Below, in pieces: positions 9,310-17,883 of a stretch of 64,000 nucleotides of DNA; positions within the stretch are counted from its first letter, which is position 1, and each line of letters starts with the position of its first letter. The stretch covers positions 620,001-684,000 of the forward strand of contig NZ_BAABJI010000004.1 in the NCBI RefSeq assembly GCF_039543225.1, given 5' to 3'. Origin of the DNA: Mucilaginibacter defluvii (GTDB lineage: Bacteria > Bacteroidota > Bacteroidia > Sphingobacteriales > Sphingobacteriaceae). The notes under the pieces were generated by a model, which was given only the letters and a program-made list of their open reading frames with translations, was not told where the DNA came from and did not search any database. The position numbers and the translations under genes were made by a program.

Positions 9310-10631
9310 TGATTACGATGAAAAGATTAGGTGTTTTACTTTTATTTATATTTTGTGCAGCCCAGTTAACTGCACAGCAAGCGCCGCCTAAGCTTACGTT
9401 ACAGGAGGCTGTGGAGTTGGCGCTGCAAAATAATTTCAACATTAAGCTTTCACAAAACAATGCTGCCATAGCCAAAAATAATGTGAGCGTTGGCAATGCC
9501 GGTATGCTGCCGTTTGTTACGGCCGATGTAACCTCAAGCAACAGTATACAAACCACCCGGCAAACACGTGCCGACGGCAGCGTAAACAATATTACCAATG
9601 CCCGTAATACGGGTATTACCTATGGCGTAAACCTCGACTGGACTATTTTTGATGGCTTTGCCATGTTTGCCAATTACGACCGGTTAAAGGAGCTGAACAA
9701 ATTGGGCGAGCTTGGTTTGCGCGATACGGTGCAGAGCATGGTGGCAAACGTAATAACTACTTACTATAATTTAATAAGCCAGGACGCACAGATCAGGGCT
9801 TTAAATGGTGTGCTGGCAACATCGCGCACGCAGGCTCGGTACGCCAATGACAAATACCAGGTTGGTGCGGCGTCGCGGTTGGAGCTTAATACAGCACTGG
9901 TAAATGCCAATTTAGATACCGCCAATTTAATTAACCAGATACAGCAGTTCAGGTACACAAAAATCCAACTCAACCAGTTATTAATGCGCGATGTACAAAC
10001 CGAATTTGTGGTTGCTGATACCATTATTGTTGATGAAAACTTGAAGCTTGCAGACATCATTAACGAAGCGCAAACCCAAAACCCGACCATACTGGCTGGG
10101 CAAATTAACAAGCGTTTAGCTGAAATAAGTTTAAGGCAGGTAAAAGCTACCCGTTACCCGCAAATTGCCGTTACATCCGGCTATACTATTAGCGATAGCC
10201 GAAACCCGGCAGGCTTTGCCAGGGTGCAAAACGCGCGTGGCTTTAACTACGGGGTTACCGCTTCGTTAAACATTTTTGATGGCTTTAATCAGTGGCGGCG
10301 CGAGCGTAACGCCAAACTGCAAATACAAAACGCCGAATTGAACTATAAGCGAACACAGCAGGAAATCGAGGCGACCATCAGCAACTTTTTTATTAGCTAT
10401 GCTTCGGGGCTTGAATTAATTAAAATAGGGCAGGCCAACAAGGATTTGGCTAAGCGCAACCTGGAGCTTTCGCTCGAAAAATACCGATTGGGCAATATTA
10501 CACCGCTCGAGATACGTGAAGCACAGCGCGCTTACCTGGATGCGCAATCGCGTTTTTCGGCTGCGCAGTATCAATCAAAACTGGCCGAAATAACATTAAA
10601 GCAACTGACTAACAGGATAGATATTAAATAA
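9309..10631 (+). CDS. TolC-type outer-membrane efflux channel
   Basis: A 440-residue outer-membrane factor with a signal peptide (MKRLGVLLLFIFCAAQLTAQ) and two OEP repeats. The repeats begin LTLQEAVELALQNNFNIKLSQ and, in the second half, ILAGQINKRLAEISLRQVKA. Both are rich in Asn/Gln/Ala helices. The ATG at 9309 overlaps the pump stop by one base; the ATG at 9318 gives a more typical signal peptide. It completes the tripartite pump. An AT-rich gap of about 40 bp follows before the response regulator. Confidence 0.93.
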   Translation: MITMKRLGVLLLFIFCAAQLTAQQAPPKLTLQEAVELALQNNFNIKLSQNNAAIAKNNVSVGNAGMLPFVTADVTSSNSIQTTRQTRADGSVNNITNARNTGITYGVNLDWTIFDGFAMFANYDRLKELNKLGELGLRDTVQSMVANVITTYYNLISQDAQIRALNGVLATSRTQARYANDKYQVGAASRLELNTALVNANLDTANLINQIQQFRYTKIQLNQLLMRDVQTEFVVADTIIVDENLKLADIINEAQTQNPTILAGQINKRLAEISLRQVKATRYPQIAVTSGYTISDSRNPAGFARVQNARGFNYGVTASLNIFDGFNQWRRERNAKLQIQNAELNYKRTQQEIEATISNFFISYASGLELIKIGQANKDLAKRNLELSLEKYRLGNITPLEIREAQRAYLDAQSRFSAAQYQSKLAEITLKQLTNRIDIK

Positions 10632-10670
10632 AAATATATAAGATGTTATTTAAAACATTAAATTTGGTTA

Positions 10671-11051
10671 ATGTTCGCCCCGTTCAAACTATGTTTATTG
10701 ATTGACGATAATTACATCGATAATTTCGTTACGACCAGAATGTTAGAGTCGGCAAGCTTTGCCGAAAAGATAGTGGTTTACCAATCGCCGGCTGAAGCTA
10801 TTGACGCGCTCAGGGATGGCACGGTTAAACCGGACGTGATTTTTTTGGATATACGCATGCCTGTTATGAGCGGGTTTGAGTTTTTGCAGGAATATGATAA
10901 GCTGAATATTGATAAGGAAAATATTAAGCTGTATATGCTGTCATCATCGCTCGATCCGACGGATATCCGTAAATCAACCGATAATAAATACATCACACAA
11001 TTTATTCATAAGCCGCTTACCTTCCAGGTACTCGAGGATATTTGTACATGA
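10671..11051 (+). CDS. Stand-alone response-regulator receiver protein
   Basis: A 126-residue protein made of a receiver domain only. The acidic pair is in LLIDDNYIDNF, the phospho-acceptor Asp in PDVIFLDIRMPVMSGFEFL (near 60), the conserved Ser in MLSSS, and the Lys in IHKPLTF. There is no output domain, so it probably acts as a CheY-like phosphate carrier for a kinase encoded elsewhere. Its end overlaps the start of the following kinase gene by 10 nt. It may be co-transcribed with the efflux operon, but any regulatory link is inference. Confidence 0.9.
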   Translation: MFAPFKLCLLIDDNYIDNFVTTRMLESASFAEKIVVYQSPAEAIDALRDGTVKPDVIFLDIRMPVMSGFEFLQEYDKLNIDKENIKLYMLSSSLDPTDIRKSTDNKYITQFIHKPLTFQVLEDICT

Positions 11052-11911
11052 TATTAGTTGCTGATAGCGGTTCATCAAAAACGGATTGGCTGTTGGCTAT
11101 TCCGGGCAAAGAACCCAAACCATTTAAAACTGACGGATTAAACCCATATTTTTTATCGGAGAAGGAGATCGTAAAGATCATGCAGAGCCAGGCCGAAAGC
11201 CTGATTGGCTATGCCGCCGATATAAAGGAGATATACTTTTTTGGAGCCGGCTGCTCCAGTCCAGACAGGCATGAGATCGTATCGAACGCCTTAAGCCAGC
11301 TTTTTCCGGATGCTTATGTGAGTGTGGATAGCGACCTGTTAGGGTCGGCCTATGCTACCTGCGGGCACGAAAAAGGGCTTTGCTGTGTGTTGGGTACGGG
11401 CTCAAACATTTCTTTTTTTGACGGTACCGATATCCATGAAGGGCAACATGGGCTTGGCTACGTATTGGGCGATGAGGGATCCGGCACGGCGTTCGGTAAA
11501 GCGCTGATAACCGATTACCTTTACGGCAACATGCCTGCCGAAGTGCATGCGCTTTTTAAGGATACTTATAAGCTAACCAAGGCCAGCGTGATTAAGAATG
11601 TGTACCGCATGCCCAAGCCTAACTCATACCTTGCCTCATTCACCCGCTTTTTGTACAAGGTGCGTGCTTCGTATTATGCACAGGACCTGATCGGGCGGTT
11701 GTTGCAGGATTTTATCGATACCAACATAAAGCCATATCCGCAGCATCATCGTTATAAATGCCATTTTGTTGGTTCGGTAGCTTTTGTATTTGCTGATGAG
11801 CTAACCGCTTTGCTGGCTGAAAACAACATCAAAACAGGCAAAATAATCAAGCAGCCGATAAATGATCTGCTCGACTTTGTGCTTACCCGCGAGCAGGAGC
11901 AGTTGGATTGA
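11042..11911 (+). CDS. BadF/BadG/BcrA/BcrD-type ATPase, N-acetylglucosamine-kinase-like
   Basis: A 289-residue actin-fold sugar kinase. The phosphate-1 loop is ILVADSGSSKTDWLL. The phosphate-2 region is CCVLGTGSNISFFDG. The motif LGYVLGDEGSGTAFGKALI is shared by eukaryotic-type N-acetylglucosamine kinases and Bacteroidota homologues. Its likely role is phosphorylating amino sugars from cell-wall or chitin recycling; substrate is not provable here. The ATG at 11042 overlaps the receiver gene, and the ATG at 11048 is an alternative. The 3' end overlaps the convergent lnt gene by 29 nt. Confidence 0.85.
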   Translation: MYMILVADSGSSKTDWLLAIPGKEPKPFKTDGLNPYFLSEKEIVKIMQSQAESLIGYAADIKEIYFFGAGCSSPDRHEIVSNALSQLFPDAYVSVDSDLLGSAYATCGHEKGLCCVLGTGSNISFFDGTDIHEGQHGLGYVLGDEGSGTAFGKALITDYLYGNMPAEVHALFKDTYKLTKASVIKNVYRMPKPNSYLASFTRFLYKVRASYYAQDLIGRLLQDFIDTNIKPYPQHHRYKCHFVGSVAFVFADELTALLAENNIKTGKIIKQPINDLLDFVLTREQEQLD

Positions 11912-13526
11912 TGCGCTTCCTGAATTTCAGGTTAAATATTACATAAAATATCCCGATGACGGTTAACAGGCTTGCCCCTTTTGGCAAGTAATCACCAAAG
12001 CGAGTGTAGAAAGTAAGGTCTGAATTTAAATTAATATCCTGTTTAAGGACCGCCTGTACCCACCAGCCGCTGTGCTGCACTACATCGCCCCGCTGATTAA
12101 TAAACGCGGATATACCCGTATTGGCTGAACGAGCCACCCAGCGCCTGGTTTCAATAGCTCGTAGCTTGGCATAATCCAGATGTTGATCTTTACCGGATGT
12201 GTTTTCCCACCAGCCATCATTGGTAATTATGGCGATAAATTGCGCCCCTTTTTTAACGGACTGAGCCACATACTCACCCCAGATGGATTCGTAGCATATA
12301 ACCGGATCAACCCCAATGCCACTCTGCGAATAAAATACACCGGCTTCGGCCTGTTTTCCGTAACCACCTGTACTGCCGCCCAGGTGCTCAAACACCGGTT
12401 TCAGGAATGACAGGTAATCGCCAAAGGGCAATTCCTCCGCCCCGGGCACCAGTTTCGATTTATGGTAAATCTGTACCTCGGCCGAGTTCTCAATGTTTAA
12501 GGCCGTATTAAAACTATCGAAAAACAGCCTTCCGCTTGGATCCGCCGGCCGCGCGGACGTAGTTTTACGGGTGTTGTAAAGTTTATGGGTTTCGGCACCG
12601 GTTAATACGTTACCGTTACGGTATTTGCTTATAAATTGCTGCACCTGCTCAAACTGAGGGTTGTGGCGAATCGCATCTTCATCCATGTCGGCAGATAAAG
12701 CCGTTTCGGGCCATATAAAATACTCTGTATTGGGTTGCGCCAACGAATTAGACAAGTGCGTTAATATCCGTAATTGCTCGGCATGCGGTACATTTCCCGA
12801 TTTTCCGTACGGATCGATATTGGGCTGTACCACTACAACATTTGAGGGATTTGGCTGCTCTTCATAGCTATAGTAACGATATAGTGAAAAAGACAACGGC
12901 AATATGAGAACTGCTGCTGCCATGGCGCTAAGTTTTAACCGCGCCTTCCCCTTCATGTTCTCCGCAAAACTTATATAGATCAGGAACAACAGGATGTTTA
13001 TAGCCCATATCCAGATGGTGCCGCCATAAACGCCAGTGTATTCATACCACTGTATCCAGCTGTGCGATACGGCAAAACCGTTGCCCAGTGTCATCCAGGG
13101 AAAATTCAAATCCCAGTTTTGGTGCAGGTATTCATAGCCTATCCAAAAAATCACCAAACCGATCAATGCTTTACCTCGCGAAATTTTAAGGCGTAGCCGG
13201 TAATACATCCAACATGCCAGCGACATAAGCAGCGGTCCTAATGAGTAAGGCACCAGGCTAATGAATATAGCGGCCACCGTACCGGCATCCTTTAATGAAT
13301 TGTAAACCCAATATATCGATAGGGTGTTCCATATGAAGAAACCCAAAAAGGTTGTCCAATACAGCTTTTTGCCTTTATTAACTGTTGCTGATTGAATGAT
13401 ATTCTCCATAGCCAGCAGCATAGGTACTAAGCCTGCAAATAACAGTAAGGTAGTGTAAGGTGTAGGGGGCCAGGCAATCCAGAGTAACAGGCCTGATAAT
13501 ATGGATAGAAGTATGTTTTTTTTCAT
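11883..13526 (-). CDS. lnt: Apolipoprotein N-acyltransferase
   Basis: A 547-residue Lnt. The N-terminal half has about six TM helices, followed by a periplasmic nitrilase-fold domain. The catalytic triad is visible: Glu in WPETALS (about 274), Lys in YHKSKLVPGAEELPFG (about 357) and Cys in PVICYESIWGEY (about 412). A final TM helix lies at about 515-535. It N-acylates the lipid-modified Cys of lipoproteins in the inner membrane. About 270 bp containing an inverted repeat separate it from rsmI, so it is probably transcribed alone. Confidence 0.95.
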   Translation of the reverse strand: MKKNILLSILSGLLLWIAWPPTPYTTLLLFAGLVPMLLAMENIIQSATVNKGKKLYWTTFLGFFIWNTLSIYWVYNSLKDAGTVAAIFISLVPYSLGPLLMSLACWMYYRLRLKISRGKALIGLVIFWIGYEYLHQNWDLNFPWMTLGNGFAVSHSWIQWYEYTGVYGGTIWIWAINILLFLIYISFAENMKGKARLKLSAMAAAVLILPLSFSLYRYYSYEEQPNPSNVVVVQPNIDPYGKSGNVPHAEQLRILTHLSNSLAQPNTEYFIWPETALSADMDEDAIRHNPQFEQVQQFISKYRNGNVLTGAETHKLYNTRKTTSARPADPSGRLFFDSFNTALNIENSAEVQIYHKSKLVPGAEELPFGDYLSFLKPVFEHLGGSTGGYGKQAEAGVFYSQSGIGVDPVICYESIWGEYVAQSVKKGAQFIAIITNDGWWENTSGKDQHLDYAKLRAIETRRWVARSANTGISAFINQRGDVVQHSGWWVQAVLKQDINLNSDLTFYTRFGDYLPKGASLLTVIGIFYVIFNLKFRKRINPTAPARG

Positions 13527-13569
13527 TGGGATGCTACGCGTAGGTTAGCTATATTATTGATGTTTCGTT

Positions 13570-13645
13570 ATTGCGAGGTACGAAGAAATCTCTTTAGAAT
13601 ATTTTGTAAGACAAATCGCTAGAGGATTGCTTCGTGCCTCGCAAT
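13570..13645. repeat. Short palindromic repeat (REP/MITE-like), 76 bp
   Basis: The left arm begins ATTGCGAGGTACGAAG (13570-13585). The right arm ends CTTCGTGCCTCGCAAT (13630-13645), matching at 15 of 16 positions. The inner parts AAATCTCTTTAG and CTAGAGGATTG extend the pairing with small gaps. The rest of the gap up to 13798 holds a second short palindrome, TCCCCATTGGGGA near 13773, and no convincing gene. Such elements tend to occur in many intergenic copies in this family. Confidence 0.75.
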
Positions 13646-13798
13646 GCAGTGTATATATGTTCTTATTTCCTTCTTTTCACTTCGAACTATGGCGAGAAAT
13701 TCGCCCGCATTCATAGCAAAGCGACAGACATCTCCCCTACGTCGTCGATATGACAAAGAATTTCAAGTCTTCCCCATTGGGGAGGATTTAGGAGGGTA

Positions 13799-14473
13799 TT
13801 ATTCCTTCCCCTTAACACATATTACAAACTCTCCCTTTACCGGGTGCGTTTCAAAATACGTTTTTACTTCCGTTACCGTGCCTCGTACGGTTTCTTCAAA
13901 CATCTTGGTCAGCTCGCGTGATACGGAGATCAGCCTGTCCTCGCCAAAATGCAGCGCCATCTCGTCAAGCGTTTTTATTAAACGATGCGGCGATTCATAC
14001 AGTATAATGGTGCGCTCCTCATCCGCTAAAAATTTATAACGGGTTTGGCGGCCTTTTTTTAATGGTAAAAACCCTTCAAAGCAAAACCTGTCTGTAGGGA
14101 AGCCTGAGTTTACCAGGGCGGGCACAAAAGCCGTAGCGCCGGGCAGGCATTCAATTTCAATATCATGCTTTAAAGCCTCGCGTACCAGGTAAAACCCGGG
14201 ATCAGATATAGCAGGTGTACCGGCATCCGATATGAGGGCGATGTTTTTACCCTCCTTTAAAAAACGGATGATCTCGTTTGATGACTGGTGCTCGTTATGC
14301 TGATGATGGGCGAAAACCTTTTGATGGATATCAAAATGCTTCAGCATGGGTGCCGAGGTACGGGTATCTTCGGCAAGCAGCAGGTCGGCTTCCTTTAGCA
14401 CACGTAAAGCCCGGAGTGTAATATCCTCCAGGTTACCTATAGGTGTGGGCACTAAAAAAAGCTTACCTGCCAT
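13799..14473 (-). CDS. rsmI: 16S rRNA (cytidine1402-2'-O)-methyltransferase RsmI
   Basis: A 224-residue tetrapyrrole-methylase-fold enzyme. It opens GKLFLVPTPIGNLEDITLRAL, the RsmI signature. LLAEDTRTSAPMLKHF and IALISDAGTPAISDPGFYLV follow, the latter being the SAM-binding loop. LPGATAFVPALVNSGFPTD is also characteristic. It 2'-O-methylates C1402 in the ribosomal decoding centre. It is somewhat shorter than the E. coli protein because it lacks the small C-terminal domain, as in other Bacteroidota. It sits 12 bp downstream of yebC and probably shares its transcript. Confidence 0.95.
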   Translation of the reverse strand: MAGKLFLVPTPIGNLEDITLRALRVLKEADLLLAEDTRTSAPMLKHFDIHQKVFAHHQHNEHQSSNEIIRFLKEGKNIALISDAGTPAISDPGFYLVREALKHDIEIECLPGATAFVPALVNSGFPTDRFCFEGFLPLKKGRQTRYKFLADEERTIILYESPHRLIKTLDEMALHFGEDRLISVSRELTKMFEETVRGTVTEVKTYFETHPVKGEFVICVKGKE

Positions 14474-14485
14474 GTTTAATACGGC

Positions 14486-15211
14486 TTAGCCGGCTATGTT
14501 GTGGTATACGGCCTGTACGTCGTCGTCCTCTTCCAGTTTATCTACTATCTTAAGCGCATCGGCAGCTTGTTCCTCGGTTACATCAACGGTGGTAACCGGT
14601 ATACGTTCCAGCTTGGCTGATTTTGTTTCGATGCCCAGCTCTTCAAGGGCTTTCTGCATCTTGCCAAAATCCTCAAAAGCAGTGTGTATAACGGCGATGT
14701 CTTTACCTTCTTCGTCAGCCTCAACAAATAAATCTTCCAGGCCGGCATCGATCAGTTCAAGCTCCAGTTCTTCGAGGTCGCGGTCGCTTGGCTCAAATGT
14801 AAATACCGATTTACGGTTGAACACAAAATCAAGCGAACCGGTTTTACCCAGGGTGCCGCCATGCTTAGTAAAGTAGCTGCGCACGTTGGCAACGGTACGA
14901 TTGGTGTTATCAGTGGCGGTTTCAACCAGTATAGCGATGCCGTGCGGGGCATAACCCTCATATACCAGCTCATCATAATCCTTTTCATCGCGGCTTGAGG
15001 CGCGCTTGATAGCAGCTTCAACCCTGTCTTTAGGCATGTTTACCGCTTTGGCGTTTTGCACGGCGGTACGCAGGCGCGAGTTGGTTTCAACATTAGGGCC
15101 GCCCGCCTTAACAGCCATTACAATCTCTTTGCCTAAACGGGTAAATTGCACCGCCATTTTAGCCCAGCGCTTAAATTTTCTCTCTTTACGGAATTCAAAT
15201 GCTCTTCCCAT
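14486..15211 (-). CDS. yebC: YebC/PmpR-family protein
   Basis: A full-length, 241-residue member of the family. It starts MGRAFEFRKERKFKRWAKM. The core includes GGPNVETNSRLRTAVQNAKA, MPKDRVEAAIKRASS and YEGYAPHGIAILVETATDN. The acidic third domain ends LEEDDDVQAVYHNIAG. These proteins are described either as DNA-binding regulators or as ribosome-associated factors that relieve stalling at difficult motifs. The sequence cannot decide between them. It is the first gene of a two-gene unit with rsmI. Confidence 0.94.
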   Translation of the reverse strand: MGRAFEFRKERKFKRWAKMAVQFTRLGKEIVMAVKAGGPNVETNSRLRTAVQNAKAVNMPKDRVEAAIKRASSRDEKDYDELVYEGYAPHGIAILVETATDNTNRTVANVRSYFTKHGGTLGKTGSLDFVFNRKSVFTFEPSDRDLEELELELIDAGLEDLFVEADEEGKDIAVIHTAFEDFGKMQKALEELGIETKSAKLERIPVTTVDVTEEQAADALKIVDKLEEDDDVQAVYHNIAG

Positions 15212-15295
15212 GGTATGTATAAAAAGCCTGTTGTAATACAGGAGTTTTTTGCGTGCAAATATAGTTATTTATGTGGGTTTGTTATAAACAACAAA

Positions 15296-15317
15296 GCCCC
15301 GGACGTAATGCCGGGGC
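15296..15317 (-). terminator. Probable terminator of the siderophore receptor gene
   Basis: GCCCCGG (15296-15302) and CCGGGGC (15311-15317) form a perfect 7-bp GC stem with an 8-nt loop, 20 bp after the receptor stop on the minus strand. The following T run is short and interrupted, so termination may be only partial. Confidence 0.6.
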
Positions 15318-15337
15318 CATGCCAAAAATTGATCAAA

Positions 15338-17716
15338 TTAGAAACGGTATGAAACCGTAATGCGGTAGTTACGCGGCGCTTCTGTTTGCCAGTAATAGGC
15401 ATTCAGCCAGCTGTAGTATGAGCCGCTGTATAAATATTTATTAGCAATGTTGTACACGTTACCGCTGATACGCATTTTGCTTCCCTCCCAAAACAGGCCG
15501 CCGTCAATTTTAAAGTAATCAGGCAGGCGCACGGTTGACGGGCTCCAGGTATCAGTAGCACGGTCAAGCAAACCAGTGAAACCAGCTGATATACCCGAAC
15601 CTTTTAACGGCCCGCTTTGCAGTTTGTAATTTAACCAACCGTTGATGGTATGTTTAGAAAAGCCGGGCACAATGTCGCCAACTTTTACGGAGCCGTCTGT
15701 AACATCGCCAACGCTGGTTACTTTTGAATCGGTAAAGGCGTAGTTGGCTGTTAAGGTTAAGCCCGAAACAATCTCTCCACGCAAGTCAAACTCAAAGCCT
15801 TTGGCACGGCGCTGGCCTAAAAGCATGCTGATTGGGTTACCCGGAGTGCTGTTTGAGGTTGGCGTAGCTTCATTGTTTTTGGTGATCTGATATACGGCAG
15901 CTGTAGTATTCCACTGTCCGTCAAACCAGTCACGCTTGATACCGAACTCGATGTTGTTGCCTGTTATAGGTTTTACCGTACCGCCATTTATGAGCCTAGC
16001 ACCGGCTTGTGGTACAAATGCCTGGTCATACAAACCATACACTGAAGTTTGCTTATCAACTGATACGCTTAAACCTAAACGAGGTGTTACCTTTTTTGCG
16101 TTTACGAAAGATCCGCCATAACTTTGTTTAACATAGGTGTAACGACCGGCTACAGTTAAACGAATCATGTTGTCTAAAAATCCTAACTCATCCTGCACAT
16201 AAAAACCTGCATACTCCTGGGTTTGTGTGCCGCCGGCCTTCACCGCGCGTGCTTCCAGGTTTTGTGTACGGTCCCAAACCGGGAAACCGTTTGAAGGCGT
16301 GCCGTAGTTAGGATTCACGTTATCAAAAGGAGCGCTTAGCGTATCAAGCGAGTGCGATTGACCCCAATCAGCAAAATAATTTTTAGTACCCACATCAATA
16401 CCACCTAAAATACGGTGACGTATAGCACCGGTAGTTATATCGCCGGTTAACGTACCGCGGGCCATGGTCATTTCGCTTTTCGCGTCCCATAAACCTACGT
16501 AACGGTAAATCTTGTCACCTTTTACAGAGTCAGGCCACATTGACGCGCCGTTTTGAGTATAGTTAAAGTATGATGCTTCTGCCGCGAAAGTCCAGTTATC
16601 ACTAAGCTTATGATCTAATTTCAGGAATAAGCTATGATCATTAATATTGGTAAGCGGTAAGCCTGGCTGGTACTGAGTAAAATCAACCGGGTATTTAGCA
16701 TATTCGGTACCAAACACGTAGTATGAGCCAACGTTGGTCATGCGGGCATTTTGGTAAGTATATTCGGCAGTTAATTTAGTTTTATCATCAAATTGATAAG
16801 AAACTACCGGAGCAATAACAATGCGGTTGTTTTCCTCATATGGGCGGTGTGAGCCTCTTTTTTGGGCGGCGAGATTTAAGCGGTACAAAAACTTTCCGTC
16901 TTTACTTAACTTGCCATCCAGGTCAAGCGTGCTGCGGTATAAACCAAAGCTGCCGGCGGTTAAAGTGAATTCACCTTTTTGCTGTCCCGTAGGTTTTTTA
17001 GTTACCACATTATACAAACCTGCCGGATCGCCGTTTGATACCATGAAACCTGCCGGGCCTTTAACAAATTCAATATGGTCAACAAAGCTCATATCTTCAG
17101 TTAACGGGCCCCAGTAAGAGTTTACTACGTTAAAGCCATTACGGAAAGCTTGTATTTGTGATCCACGCATGGTAATGTTGGTATACAGATCGCCCCAGTG
17201 CTCCAAACGTACGGCACCGCTCACGTTACGTATCAAACCATCGCTCATGCTGATGATCTGCTGATCGCGAAGCGCGGTATTTGAAACGATTTGTATGTTT
17301 TGAGCGGCTTCAAGTACCGGCTCATTAAGGCGTAATGATGACGAAGGATTATCAATTTTAAGCTTGTTGTTCTTTTCCTTGATCTCCACCTCTTGCAGTT
17401 GCGCATTATTAATATCAAGCACAAAATTTTCAATAGTGTTTTCACCTGCTTTAATAACAACTTCTTTTTCTTGCTTGCCCAGGTTAATGGCCGAAACTAT
17501 GATGGTATAGGTGCCCGCTTTTAAGCGGCCGATGCGGTATTGGCCCCTGTCGTTAGTCATGCTGCCGTTCCCGTGGTCTTTAACACCAACGGATACGTAA
17601 ACGGCCGGGCTCCCGTCGCGGGTGGTTACCGTTCCGCTTACACTGCCAAACTGCTGCTGGCCGTATGCCGTAGCAAATGCAAGTAATATTGTAAAAAGGG
17701 TAAAAAGTTTTTTCAT
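15338..17716 (-). CDS. TonB-dependent siderophore receptor
   Basis: A 792-residue outer-membrane receptor. Signal peptide 1-19; a carboxypeptidase-regulatory-like domain at about 24-110 (GSVSGTVTTRDGSPAVYVSV). The plug spans about 120-260 (SMSDGLIRNVSGAVRLEHWG, VKGPAGFMVSNGDPAGLYNV), typical of ferric-siderophore receptors of the FhuA/FpvA class. The 22-strand barrel ends NYRITVSYRF, with the usual terminal Phe. It imports ferric siderophores using TonB energy. The start codon sits directly behind one of two 23-bp palindromes, which suggests iron-responsive repression. No TonB/ExbBD or siderophore biosynthesis genes are adjacent. Confidence 0.93.
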   Translation of the reverse strand: MKKLFTLFTILLAFATAYGQQQFGSVSGTVTTRDGSPAVYVSVGVKDHGNGSMTNDRGQYRIGRLKAGTYTIIVSAINLGKQEKEVVIKAGENTIENFVLDINNAQLQEVEIKEKNNKLKIDNPSSSLRLNEPVLEAAQNIQIVSNTALRDQQIISMSDGLIRNVSGAVRLEHWGDLYTNITMRGSQIQAFRNGFNVVNSYWGPLTEDMSFVDHIEFVKGPAGFMVSNGDPAGLYNVVTKKPTGQQKGEFTLTAGSFGLYRSTLDLDGKLSKDGKFLYRLNLAAQKRGSHRPYEENNRIVIAPVVSYQFDDKTKLTAEYTYQNARMTNVGSYYVFGTEYAKYPVDFTQYQPGLPLTNINDHSLFLKLDHKLSDNWTFAAEASYFNYTQNGASMWPDSVKGDKIYRYVGLWDAKSEMTMARGTLTGDITTGAIRHRILGGIDVGTKNYFADWGQSHSLDTLSAPFDNVNPNYGTPSNGFPVWDRTQNLEARAVKAGGTQTQEYAGFYVQDELGFLDNMIRLTVAGRYTYVKQSYGGSFVNAKKVTPRLGLSVSVDKQTSVYGLYDQAFVPQAGARLINGGTVKPITGNNIEFGIKRDWFDGQWNTTAAVYQITKNNEATPTSNSTPGNPISMLLGQRRAKGFEFDLRGEIVSGLTLTANYAFTDSKVTSVGDVTDGSVKVGDIVPGFSKHTINGWLNYKLQSGPLKGSGISAGFTGLLDRATDTWSPSTVRLPDYFKIDGGLFWEGSKMRISGNVYNIANKYLYSGSYYSWLNAYYWQTEAPRNYRITVSYRF

Positions 17717-17717
17717 T

Positions 17718-17740
17718 TTATTTGGAATAAGTCTAAATCA
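17718..17740 (-). promoter_or_regulatory. Putative metal-responsive operator, proximal copy
   Basis: This 23-bp site has arms TTATTTGGA and TCTAAATCA around a 5-bp centre. It matches the perfect distal site at most positions. It lies 1 bp upstream of the receptor start codon, so a bound repressor would block transcription or overlap the translation start. The iron connection is inferred from the gene it controls. Confidence 0.55.
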
Positions 17741-17777
17741 GCCGCAAAGAAAGTAAATATCATAGAATTGTCAATGA

Positions 17778-17800
17778 TTATTTAGAAATAATCTAAATAA
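17778..17800 (-). promoter_or_regulatory. Putative metal-responsive operator, distal copy
   Basis: Perfect inverted repeat: TTATTTAGA (17778-17786), AATAA spacer, TCTAAATAA (17792-17800). It is 60 bp from the proximal copy, and 61 bp upstream of the receptor start, in the region shared with the divergent DUF1800 gene. The arrangement is typical of a dimeric Fur- or DtxR-type repressor binding twice. Confidence 0.6.
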
Positions 17801-17883
17801 AACAAAGGGCTGAGCGAATAATATTTTTTAAACCAAATGATAATCAGGTAGTCATAAACGTTATTCTGTTAGCAGATACCTTT

